From NCBI GenBank assembly GCA_964418595.1, contig CAYQMF010000064.1:1-35129 (forward strand): a DNA stretch of 35,129 nt, in the 5' to 3' direction. Under the pieces are notes generated by a model. That model had not been told where the DNA came from. It made no database searches and saw only the letters and a program-made list of their open reading frames with translations. Source of the DNA: CAYQMF01 sp964418595. Lineage in GTDB: Bacteria; Planctomycetota; UBA1135; UBA2386. Shown here in pieces: positions 16,105 through 23,365 of this stretch (the stretch's first letter is position 1; every line of letters starts with the position of its first letter). The translations under genes were made by a program, and so were the position numbers.

Positions 16105-17316
16105 ATGTACCTTCGACGCCTTCCCCTTCTCGCAGCTCTGAGCTGTTCCCTGACCGCTACGGCAAGTCTCGCCGCGCAGATCGGCGGCACCGGCACCGAC
16201 GGCGCTCTCGTCGTGACTCAGGGCACGGCGACCCTCGACACGACCTCGCGCACCCTCGGCTTCGACTTCACGTCGATCACGGTCGCAGCGGGGGCTGAAC
16301 TGCGGTTCGTCGGCTCCCAGCCGGCGCGACTGCGTTCGCAGGGGCCGATCACGATCGACGGCTGGCTGAACGTCGATGGGTTCCGCGCGACCAGCCCGCA
16401 GGGTGCGGCCGGCGGAGCGGGCGGCTTCGCGGGAGGAAGAGGTGGGCTCGGGTGGGCGACCGCCGGCGCGGGGCCCGGCGGCGGGTGTGCGGGCGTCAGC
16501 AACGGAACGGTGTACTTCCCGCCGGGGCCTGCCTCGCACGCGACCCTGGCGCGGGCACCCTCCTGGTGCGGTGGCACGTCCGCGCCACCCAGCTACGGGT
16601 CGCCCTGGCCGTTCTCGCTCCTCGGCGGGAGCGGCGGCGGTGGTACGGCCAATCCATTCAGCGGTGGGTTCGAAGGGCTTGGCGGCAGTGGCGGCGGGGG
16701 AAGTGTCCTGCTCGCCGCCGACGGCCCGATCGTGATCCGTGGCCGCATCAGCGCGAAGCCGGGTACGGGGATGGCTCCTGGATCCTCGGGCTCGATCCTC
16801 ATCCAGACCACATCGACGCTGCGCATCGAAGGCATCGTCGATGCGAGCGAGACCCCAGGGACCGCACCTCTGACCGTCGGCGGCGAGGGCTTCGTCCGTC
16901 TCGACACCTACGGCGACCCAGGCTCGATCGCGGGGACCGTCACGCCGCTGCCGATGCAGGTCGTGATGCCGCAGTGCCGCGATGCCGGCGCGCCCCAGGT
17001 GGGCTCGACGTGGCAGATCCACGTCGACGCTTGGCCGCAGGATGTGGTCGCGGTGTGGTTGGCAGGGCGGAACACCAATCTGCCCTTCCCGCCACTCGGA
17101 GTCCTCCGCCTCGACCCGAGCGCGGGACTGACGTCGATCGGTGCGCACGCCGCGGCACTGAACCCGCCCTGGCTCGATGCGACGGCCACGATTCCGGTGT
17201 CGGTGCCCGGCAACGCAAGCCTGCGTGGAGTGACCGTCCACGTGCAGGCGCTCAACGCGATCACGCGGGCAGCCAGTCCGCGGTTCTCGGCGCTGATGAC
17301 GCGGAAGATCCAGTGA
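16105..17316 (+). CDS. Gly-rich secreted protein with C-terminal module
   Basis: The product has 403 aa. ATG 16105 places a signal peptide (RLPLLAALSCSLTATASLAAQ) at the N-terminus; upstream in-frame ATGs at 16084 and 16087 would precede it with a hydrophilic run. Residues about 35-250 look like a parallel beta-solenoid with sequences such as LRFVGSQPARLRSQGPITID. They are broken by Gly-rich loops (AAGGAGGFAGGRGGLG, GGSGGGGTANPF, GGSGGGGS). The C-terminal about 130 residues form a separate beta-rich domain ending in the module also seen elsewhere in the window (PGNASLRGVTVHVQAL). There is no catalytic motif. A cell-surface or matrix protein is likely but not shown. Confidence 0.75.
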   Translation: MYLRRLPLLAALSCSLTATASLAAQIGGTGTDGALVVTQGTATLDTTSRTLGFDFTSITVAAGAELRFVGSQPARLRSQGPITIDGWLNVDGFRATSPQGAAGGAGGFAGGRGGLGWATAGAGPGGGCAGVSNGTVYFPPGPASHATLARAPSWCGGTSAPPSYGSPWPFSLLGGSGGGGTANPFSGGFEGLGGSGGGGSVLLAADGPIVIRGRISAKPGTGMAPGSSGSILIQTTSTLRIEGIVDASETPGTAPLTVGGEGFVRLDTYGDPGSIAGTVTPLPMQVVMPQCRDAGAPQVGSTWQIHVDAWPQDVVAVWLAGRNTNLPFPPLGVLRLDPSAGLTSIGAHAAALNPPWLDATATIPVSVPGNASLRGVTVHVQALNAITRAASPRFSALMTRKIQ

Positions 17317-17340
17317 GCGTCGTGCGGGCGCAGGCCTCGT

Positions 17341-18150
17341 TCAGCCTTCGCCCACCAGCGCCGGGAAGCTCTTGCGCACGCGGGCCAGGTGCTGGTCCTG
17401 CGCCTGGCGCGGCCCGGTGAGCAGCGACAGCAGCGACAGCAGGTCCTGCGCGCTCACCGTGTAGGTTGCATCCGGATGCGCCTCGATGTGCTTCACCAGC
17501 CGGCGCGTGGCCGCCCGCGGTGACACCTTGCGGCGCGGCAGCGCGACGGTCGGTTCGGCGAACTCGCGAAGCGCCGCGTCGACGGTGGCCTTCTCGCTTC
17601 CCGGTGCGGCGGCAGCCGCGACGCGACCGATCGCCTTCGCCCGGCTCCACGACATGCGGCCCTCGGCAAGGAGCGCGCGCACGCGCGGGTCCATCGCCGG
17701 CGCGAAGCGCAGCACCTCCTCGACCCACGTCACGCTGCGATCGAGGAACTCGGCGATGCGCGCGACCGACCAGTTCGCGTTGCCGAGGAACACGACCGTG
17801 TCGAAGAACTCGGTGAGCCGCGCATCGAGGCGGTCGGCGTTGAGCTTGAGGTTGAGCGCGCGCATCTCCTCCAGGTCGCCGACGACGACGCGCACGTCGA
17901 CCCGGTCGTAGTAGCCGGGGTGCGTCTGGCGGATGCGGTGGATCGCGTAGTAGCGGTGGAACCCACCGACGAGGAAGAACTCGCCGCGGTTGCGCTCCCA
18001 CACGACCAGCGGTTCGAGCAGGCCGTTGCGGAGGATGTCGCTCTCGAGGTGCAGCACGCGCGCGTGCTCGAGCGGGCGATGGTTCGGGATCGAGGGATGC
18101 AGGTGGACCGTGCCGATCGGCACGTAGTCGTGTCTCTTGGTTGCGATCAT
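17341..18150 (-). CDS. Orphan ParB/Spo0J-like domain protein
   Basis: The product has 269 aa. Residues about 10-95 form a ParB-N (Srx-like) domain: LESDILRNGLLEPLVVWE, then FFLVGGFHRYYAIHR in the position of ParB box II (normally GERRxRA). A helical region with a helix-turn-helix follows (NWSVARIAEFLDRSVTWVEEV). There is no parA gene nearby and the C-terminal dimerisation domain is not typical. This suggests a diverged ParB-like CTP-binding regulator or nuclease rather than the chromosome-partition ParB. It converges with the Gly-rich gene. The start at 18150 follows from the length of the fold; no strong ribosome site is visible. Confidence 0.8.
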   Translation of the reverse strand: MIATKRHDYVPIGTVHLHPSIPNHRPLEHARVLHLESDILRNGLLEPLVVWERNRGEFFLVGGFHRYYAIHRIRQTHPGYYDRVDVRVVVGDLEEMRALNLKLNADRLDARLTEFFDTVVFLGNANWSVARIAEFLDRSVTWVEEVLRFAPAMDPRVRALLAEGRMSWSRAKAIGRVAAAAAPGSEKATVDAALREFAEPTVALPRRKVSPRAATRRLVKHIEAHPDATYTVSAQDLLSLLSLLTGPRQAQDQHLARVRKSFPALVGEG

Positions 18151-18316
18151 GGTGCAGGCCGCCGCGCTGACCCGCGGGTAGGCAGGGGCGAGCCTAGGGC
18201 GGGCGGGCGGCGGATCAACGCTGGGGCGGGGGGTGCGGCCGCTTCTCGGCCAGGAGACGTCGGTCCGACACCGACCATCCCATCCGTAAGGCCTCGCGGC
18301 GTCGCGCAACCAACTG

Positions 18317-18344
18317 CCTGTCCGCGGCAACGACCGTGGACAGG
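18317..18344 (+). promoter_or_regulatory. Hairpin overlapping the ribosome-binding site of the YHS gene
   Basis: CCTGTCCGCGG (18317-18327) pairs with CCGTGGACAGG (18334-18344) in an 11-bp stem with one G-U pair and a 6-base loop. The likely Shine-Dalgarno AGGAA (18342-18346) begins inside the 3' arm, 8 bases before the ATG at 18355. When folded, the mRNA would hide the ribosome site. Confidence 0.55.
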
Positions 18345-18354
18345 AACAACCACG

Positions 18355-18635
18355 ATGCACATCCAATCCCTTCTCCTCACGGCCGCGCTCGCCATGGGCG
18401 CGTGCCTCTCCAACTTCACCAATCCCGGCGCGGCTTCCAACGCGCCGACCGCACCCGTCGGATCGGCGAGCCGTGCCTACCTGCGCGCCCACAACCTCCC
18501 GGCGCACGGCGTGGCGATCGAGGGCTTCAGCCCCGTGTCGTACTTCGACGGCAAGGTCGAGCGCGGCTCGGCGATGTTCGCGGTCACGCACGCGGGCATC
18601 ACCTACCACCTCACCGATGCTGCACGCTGGTTCAC
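18355..18635 (+). pseudogene. YHS-domain lipoprotein, truncated
   Basis: The N-terminus MHIQSLLLTAALAMGAC carries a lipobox with Cys17. Residues about 45-90 match the first two thirds of a YHS domain: GVAIEGFSPVSYFDGKVERG, then FAVTHAGITYHLTDAA. YHS domains often bind metals or accompany metal-handling proteins. The last third (usually a DPxxYxPQYGG-type segment) is missing. After about 18630 the frame loses sense, while the -1 frame becomes coding with a sigma-factor-like tail. So this is either a YHS gene fused by deletion to another gene, or a frameshift. In its own frame the ORF runs on to 18963, which is not credible coding. Confidence 0.6.
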
Positions 18636-18722
18636 GATGCCCGCAAGAAGCTGCGGCGCTCGCTGCAGGCGGCGGGGTTCGCGCCCGAGGCGCTGCACCA
18701 ACACGTGGAGGACGCGCGATGA
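18622..18722 (+). pseudogene. Sigma-factor-like C-terminal tail without its gene body
   Basis: In frame 3 the bases before 18722 read TLVHDARKKLRRSLQAAGF and then APEALHQHVEDAR and stop. VHDARKKLRRSL resembles the last helix of sigma-70 region 4 (pattern RxHRARKKLRxxL). The stop overlaps the ATG of the next gene (ATGA), the usual arrangement of an ECF sigma gene with its anti-sigma gene. No upstream sigma-2 or sigma-4 sequence exists in this frame; YHS-coding sequence is there instead. The sigma identity rests on a short segment and is tentative. Confidence 0.4.
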
Positions 18723-18949
18723 GGATGCGCCTCGAAGAACTGCAGAAGCTGCTGCACCTGCTCGACATCACCGCCGTCGACGAGATCGACTGCACCGAGT
18801 TCATGCACCGCATCGGCGCCTGGGTCGAGCAGCTCGACGCGGGCCACGTGCCGCCGCCCGGGTTCGAGGCCGTCACGCAACACCTGCGCGTCTGCCCGGA
18901 GTGCGTCGAGGAGTTCGAGGCGATGTACCGCGCGCTGCGCGGCGAGTGA
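18719..18949 (+). CDS. Small zinc-finger, anti-sigma-like protein
   Basis: The product has 76 aa. It starts MRMRLEELQKLLHLLDITA and ends with HLRVCPECVEEFEAMYRAL. The latter is an HxxxCxxC arrangement typical of zf-HC2 (ZAS-type) anti-sigma factors, in which a zinc-bound helix bundle holds an ECF sigma factor. There is no transmembrane segment, so it would be a soluble form. The ATG overlaps the stop of a sigma-like tail (ATGA), which fits that role. If the sigma gene is really broken, this protein has lost its partner here. Confidence 0.6.
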   Translation: MRMRLEELQKLLHLLDITAVDEIDCTEFMHRIGAWVEQLDAGHVPPPGFEAVTQHLRVCPECVEEFEAMYRALRGE

Positions 18950-19013
18950 AGCAAGGCGCGTAAGGTCGCGCGCGCCGCGGCATCCCACGGGTCGTCCCAA
19001 CGAGACGAAGACG

Positions 19014-19570
19014 ATGACCCGAAACCAACCACGCATACTTCCCCTTTCCCCCGACGCTGCGGCTCCGGCTGCGCGTGGCATCCTCAACGCCGTGCAGAAG
19101 GCGCACGGCATGCTCCCCAACCTGCACCGCACGCTGGCGCACGCGCCGGCCGCGCTCGGGCCTACGCCGAGACGACGGCGACGCTCGCGGGCGGCGTGCT
19201 CGACGCTCGGCTGCGCGAGCAGATCGCCGTGGCCACTGCCGGCGCCAACGGCTGCCAGTACTGCGCGTCGGCGCACACCGTGCTCGGTCAGGGCGCGGGT
19301 GTCGCGCGCGACGAGCTGACGCGGAATCTCGGCGGCGAATCCGCCGACGAGAAGACTGCTGCGGCGCTGGCCTTCGTGCGCGCGCTGCTGCAGGAGCGCG
19401 GTGACGTCGCCGACGCCGAGCTGGCTGCGGTGCGCACCGCCGGCTTCTCCGAGGCCGAGATCGTCGAGATCGTCGCCCACGTCGGCTTGAACACGTTCAC
19501 CAACATGTTCAACGTGCTGGCCCGGACGACGATCGACTTCCCGATCGTCGACCTCGCGGGGGCCCGGTGA
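19014..19570 (+). pseudogene. AhpD-like / carboxymuconolactone decarboxylase family protein, frameshifted
   Basis: Frame 3 from ATG 19014 gives RGILNAVQKAHGMLPNLHRT and then LAHAPAALG. From about 19160 the coherent sequence moves to frame 2: AYAETTATLAGGVLDARLRE, then the redox motif CQYCASAHT (CxxC with His), and on to the stop at 19568-19570. One missing base near GGGCC (19158-19162) accounts for it. The joined protein would be about 185 aa, the normal size for AhpD-like peroxidase or CMD proteins, which act in peroxide defence or decarboxylation. The stop overlaps the cytochrome P460 ATG (TGATG), so the pair is co-translated. A sequencing error is possible. Confidence 0.75.
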
Positions 19571-20145
19571 TGCGCGCCTTCCTGTTCCTGTCGCTGGCGA
19601 GCCTGGCGGCGGCGAGCGTGTGGCTGTTGCCCGGATGCGGCGAGGCGCGGGCCACCTCGCCGCAAGGCCCGGGTTCCGGCATGGCGCCGGCTGCCGTGTT
19701 CCTCGCCGATGGCAAGCTGCAGCGCCCGCGTGGCTACCGCGCGTGGATCCACGTCGGCACGCCGCTGACGCCGAACGACATGAACAACGGCAAGGCGGGG
19801 TTCCCCGAGTTCCACACTGTCTACATCGATCCCGCGAGCTACCGCCACTACCAACAGACCGGCGAGTGGCGCGACGGCACCGTGGTGGTGAAGGAGCTGT
19901 CCGACGTCGGCGAGGCCTCGGTGAAGAGCCGTGCCCGCTTCCCTGACGAGCCGGGCAACTGGGGCTTCTTCCGCTCCACGGACGAGGCCGGCGGTCCGCC
20001 GCACCACACTTCCTCGGCGATGCCGACGGCAGCGTGTGCGTCCTGCCACGCCGCCGCGGCCGGGCAGGACCTCGTGTTCACGCAGTACTACCCGGTGTTG
20101 CGGGCCGCGAAGAAGACGGGGCCCGGCGCTCCCGAGGACGGCTGA
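19570..20145 (+). CDS. Cytochrome P460 family lipoprotein
   Basis: The product has 191 aa. The leader FLFLSLASLAAASVWLLPGC has a lipobox-like end with Cys23, so export and lipidation are likely. The body carries P460-type sequence: GYRAWIHVGTPLTPNDMNNG, FHTVYIDPASYRHYQQTGEW and RDGTVVVKEL. The haem c site is CASCH (C156, C159, H160). Cytochromes P460 oxidise hydroxylamine or bind NO; related family members occur in many non-nitrifiers with unknown roles. Its ATG overlaps the stop of the AhpD-like gene. Together with YHS and anti-sigma genes, this looks like an envelope nitrosative or oxidative stress cluster. Confidence 0.88.
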   Translation: MRAFLFLSLASLAAASVWLLPGCGEARATSPQGPGSGMAPAAVFLADGKLQRPRGYRAWIHVGTPLTPNDMNNGKAGFPEFHTVYIDPASYRHYQQTGEWRDGTVVVKELSDVGEASVKSRARFPDEPGNWGFFRSTDEAGGPPHHTSSAMPTAACASCHAAAAGQDLVFTQYYPVLRAAKKTGPGAPEDG

Positions 20146-20928
20146 GCTGCGGATCCTGCGAGGCCTCGCAGGGGCCGCCGACCGGCCGTCGGCAAGGAGG
20201 CGGATCGACGCTGGGACGGCGTTCGCGGCCTCGGTGGCTCCCGTGGCGCAGGTTCCTGGCACTGCTTTGTCACGTTGCTGGCAGACGAGTTGGGAACCCG
20301 TTCGGTGGTACGAACCGAAGCGCTCTGGTACGACGCTCGCAGTTTGGTGGACGCTGCGAAAGCTCTGATGGCTCGACTCGGCGAGTTCCTCGACGGGTTC
20401 GCGGGCTGCCTCGTCCGCCAGCCACCGATTGGACACGCGACCCGCTGGTGATCGACGACGACAGCGTGATCCGGGCGCGCTGGTTCGGCGAGCCGACCAT
20501 GATGCGGACTCACGCAGCAGGAAGCGCCGGAGTACGTCCGTCGGCGTGTTCGGGCTCCGGCTGGCTCGGGCTCAGGCTCGTCCAGGCACGGGTTTGGGGA
20601 ACGAACGAGACGGTGGCGTGGAGAGGAGACCAGCAACCCACGTCAGCAGGTCCCAACGAGCCCGAGCCTCAGCCCGAGCCTCAGCCCTGTTCGCCCTCTG
20701 CGCCTCCAGGTCGTAGCTCGTTCCGGTCGGAGCTCACCGCGCCTCGAAGAAGTGACATGGCAGTGCTAGGGAAGGATCCGATCGACGACCGCCCAGACCG
20801 ACAGAGCCGGATCGTGCTGGCACCGACCCACGTCCGCGCAGGCGAGCGACACGCACACATCGAGTTCGAAGGGCAACGCACCGGACACGGTGGTGAAGCG
20901 GCCGGTGCCGGCGTCCTCGGCGCGCCCC
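20146..20928. other. 783-base stretch with no supportable gene
   Basis: No frame on either strand gives a convincing protein. A short frame-1 stretch (20260-20451) reads plausibly, with ADELGTRSVVRTEALWYDAR and GEFLDGFAGCLVRQPP before a stop, and a frame-2 piece follows with TRDPLVIDDDSVIRARW. Both may be relics of one decayed gene. The stretch also has a palindrome at 20155-20172, a 12-bp direct repeat AGCCCGAGCCTC at 20659-20670 and 20671-20682, and an inverted repeat of 17 bp (16 matching) between 20563-20579 and 20664-20680. Confidence 0.55.
20155..20172. terminator. Perfect 18-bp palindrome after the P460 gene
   Basis: CCTGCGAGG followed at once by CCTCGCAGG is a perfect palindrome 10 bases after the P460 stop, with a second small stem (GCCGAC/GTCGGC) just downstream. 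There is no T-run. It may end the transcript or be one more intergenic palindrome of the kind seen at 1188-1560. Confidence 0.35.
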
Positions 20929-22215
20929 TCACCGATCCAGCACGAGCCTCAACCCAGCCGACAGCGCGACCCCCTGCACCGCCGCAGCATCCTCGACCAG
21001 CAACTGCGCCGACAGGGGCAGGCCGCGGAGGAACGGATCGTCCGGCAACGCAAGCAGCGGATAGGGCACCAGCCCCGCGCTGGTCGCGACCGCGGGCAGC
21101 AGCAGGTCGGGCCCGGCGTGCAGCCAACCGCCGACGAACGGGACCAACCCGTCGGGGAAGCCGGTGAGCGAGACGAGCAGCACCGTCACCGCGTTCGGCG
21201 CTGCCTGCCAGCCGGCGAGGTCGATCGAGGGGCCGCCGAGGCGCGGCGCGCGCAGGGCGGCGAGGCCCGGCACGCCGGCGACCCCCGCGAGCCCGGTCCC
21301 GAACGCGCCCTGTACCGGCACGCCGGCCGGGAACGACAGCGGCATGACTTCGACGAGGGCGCCGGAGCCTTCGCTGATCGCCCACAGCCGGCGGCCGTCG
21401 GGGTCGAAGTCGATCGCCTCCGCGACCCCGCGGCTGTGTGCGATCGAGCACGACGGGTTGCCGAGCGCGCTGGCAAAGCTCGCCCCCGCCGCGCGCGGCC
21501 ACGCGCGGATCTGCGAGTTGCTGCGCACGAGCACCCAACGCCCGTCCTGCGACACGGTGCCGCCGGTGCACTGCGTCGGCATGCCGGTGAGCGTGGCCTC
21601 GAGGACCAAGGTCTTCTCGACGCTGGCATCGAGCGGCAGCGGATAGCGGAAGAGCCGGCACGTCGTCGAGTTCTCCTTCGTGAGCACGAAGGGCGAGCCG
21701 TCCTGCGGGTCGATCCACAGCGTCTCGGTGTTGAAGGTGCCGCTCGGGTAGCGGAAGGCGAAGCGCTCGGCCACGACGGGGATCGTCGCGCCGGGCGTCG
21801 CCGGCACGTCGGGTTCGGCGATCCGCACGAGGGTGAACGACGTGTAGGCGAGCGAGTTGTTGCCGGTGTCGGCGAAGTACAGGTAGTCGCGCCCCGGCAC
21901 GGGCCCGGGTCCGATCGCCAGGTCCTCCCAATCGCGGTTGGTGACGCCGGTGAGCGAGTAGATCTGCGCGAGCTGCCCGTTCGTGCGCACGGCGATCGCC
22001 TGCGCGCCGCCGCCGGCGCCGTCGTCCTGCAGCCACAGCACGCCGGGGTTGTGGCGGCTCGCCACCATGCCCGAGGTCTCGGTCGCGGTGCCTGGCGGCG
22101 TGAGGTTGGTCGGCAGCGCGCCGTTCGTCGTGAACGTGCCGAAGGTGAGGCATTGTGCGCCGAGCGTCGTCGTGACGCCGAGGCTGGCGAGCAAGGAGAG
22201 GGCGCGGTGGGTCAT
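20929..22215 (-). CDS. Secreted propeller-like protein with C-terminal module
   Basis: The product has 428 aa with signal peptide MTHRALSLLASLGVTTTLGA. The body has NHL/SdiA-regulated-like propeller phrases: SGMVASRHNPGVLWLQDDG, VTNRDWEDLAIGPG, YLYFADTGNNS, VAEAIDFDPDGRRLWAISEG. These are seen in secreted beta-propeller proteins that bind or hydrolyse phosphate esters, but no catalytic residue set can be assigned. The last about 100 residues form the module LPDDPFLRGLPLSAQ ... ALSAGLRLVLDR, shared with 7760 and 34883. It stands 152 bases downstream of the ROK gene in the same direction and could be read from the same transcript. Confidence 0.85.
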   Translation of the reverse strand: MTHRALSLLASLGVTTTLGAQCLTFGTFTTNGALPTNLTPPGTATETSGMVASRHNPGVLWLQDDGAGGGAQAIAVRTNGQLAQIYSLTGVTNRDWEDLAIGPGPVPGRDYLYFADTGNNSLAYTSFTLVRIAEPDVPATPGATIPVVAERFAFRYPSGTFNTETLWIDPQDGSPFVLTKENSTTCRLFRYPLPLDASVEKTLVLEATLTGMPTQCTGGTVSQDGRWVLVRSNSQIRAWPRAAGASFASALGNPSCSIAHSRGVAEAIDFDPDGRRLWAISEGSGALVEVMPLSFPAGVPVQGAFGTGLAGVAGVPGLAALRAPRLGGPSIDLAGWQAAPNAVTVLLVSLTGFPDGLVPFVGGWLHAGPDLLLPAVATSAGLVPYPLLALPDDPFLRGLPLSAQLLVEDAAAVQGVALSAGLRLVLDR

Positions 22216-22367
22216 GGAGGTGCCACTCAGAAGAAGCGCAGCGCAGTGACGTTCGTGAACGAGAGCCCGCGGCGGCGCGCACAGGCTAGCGCCGTCCCTC
22301 GGCTCGCGCTGGACCGAACCCCGGCGCGCCGATGCGTCGCAGCGGATCGGGCAGCGGGCCGGCGACG

Positions 22368-23348
22368 TCAGCGCGTCGCTCGCCCCGCGTAGCGCGCCGC
22401 CGCGATGGCCTGCCGATCGCCGCGATCGGTGAGCGACGTCGCGACGACGCGCAGGCCGGCGAGCGAGTGGGTGAGGGCTTCGGCGCGAAGGCGTGTGCGC
22501 GCGCGTTCGAGGAAGAGGTCGGGGTAGCCCGCCGCGATGGTGCCGAGCACGATCACTTCGGGTTCCAACACGTCCACCAGGATCGCGAGCAGGTCGCCGA
22601 GCCGATCCGCGCAGCGCGCGATCGCGGCGGCGGCCGTGACGTCGCCGCCGCGCGCGAGGCGGCAGACCTCTTCGGCGTCGAGATCGTGGCGGAGCCGGCC
22701 GTCGCGCAGGAGGAGCGAAGGGGCCCCCGTCTGCAGCGCGATGCGCGCCTCCTGCTCCGCGACCTGCACGATGCCGGGCCCCGACAGGAAGCCTTCGACG
22801 CTGCCGCGCTTGCCGAAGCCCACCGGACCATCGGCGGCGAGGCGGAGGTGACCGATCTCGGCGGCGAAGCCGTGCCGCCCCTGGTGCAGTTCGCCGCCGA
22901 CGATGAGGCCCGCGCCCATGCCCGTGCTCATCGTGCAGAAGACGGCGGTGTCGGCGCCCTTGGCCTCACCCCACAGCCACTCGGCGAGCACGCCGGCGTT
23001 GGCGTCGTTCATGGTGGTGGCCGGCACCTCGGCGTGCTCACGCAGCCACGCGGCGAGGTCGAAGCCGTGCCAGCGAGGCATGTTCGGCGGGTCGAGGAAG
23101 CAGCCGTGGACCGTGATCGGGCCCGGGCACGCGGCGCCGAGGGCGACCGGGCGGCCGTGCTGATTCGCCAGCTCCGTCAGCTCGGCGAGGGCCTGCGCCA
23201 AGAGGTCGGCGGGCGCGCGCGCATGGTCGGTGGCGAAGCGGCGCGCCGCCACGATCGTGCCGTCGCCGCGGCCGACGCACACACCGATCTTGGTGCCACC
23301 GATGTCGATGCCGCCGAACAGGTCGTCGTCGTCGCCGCGCAGGTGCAT
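22368..23348 (-). CDS. ROK-family sugar kinase/regulator with altered zinc site
   Basis: The product has 326 aa. ROK proteins phosphorylate hexoses (glucokinase, N-acetylhexosamine kinase) or, with an HTH, act as repressors; there is no HTH here. Seen: GGIDIGGTKIGVCVG (phosphate loop, residues 12-26), MNDANAGVLAEWLWGEA with the catalytic Asp115, STGMGAGLIVGGELHQGRHG (141-160) and AAEIGHL with zinc His167. The family zinc motif CxCGxxGCxE is replaced: residues 176-185 read VGFGKRGSVE, so all three cysteines are gone. The overall fold seems intact. The gene starts 17 bases after the kinase gene and probably shares its operon. Confidence 0.88.
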   Translation of the reverse strand: MHLRGDDDDLFGGIDIGGTKIGVCVGRGDGTIVAARRFATDHARAPADLLAQALAELTELANQHGRPVALGAACPGPITVHGCFLDPPNMPRWHGFDLAAWLREHAEVPATTMNDANAGVLAEWLWGEAKGADTAVFCTMSTGMGAGLIVGGELHQGRHGFAAEIGHLRLAADGPVGFGKRGSVEGFLSGPGIVQVAEQEARIALQTGAPSLLLRDGRLRHDLDAEEVCRLARGGDVTAAAAIARCADRLGDLLAILVDVLEPEVIVLGTIAAGYPDLFLERARTRLRAEALTHSLAGLRVVATSLTDRGDRQAIAAARYAGRATR

Positions 23349-23365
23349 GGTCACGTGCTCTCGAG

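Noticed and set aside
18336..18722. Full 128-codon frame-3 ORF as a real gene
   Set aside because: Only its last 33 or so residues look like protein; before that the frame-1 YHS lipoprotein is the coding frame.
20034..21167. 377-codon plus-strand ORF across the P460 end and the gene-free stretch
   Set aside because: It overlaps the P460 gene in another frame and the next gene on the other strand, and shows no domain; only a short inner piece looks protein-like.
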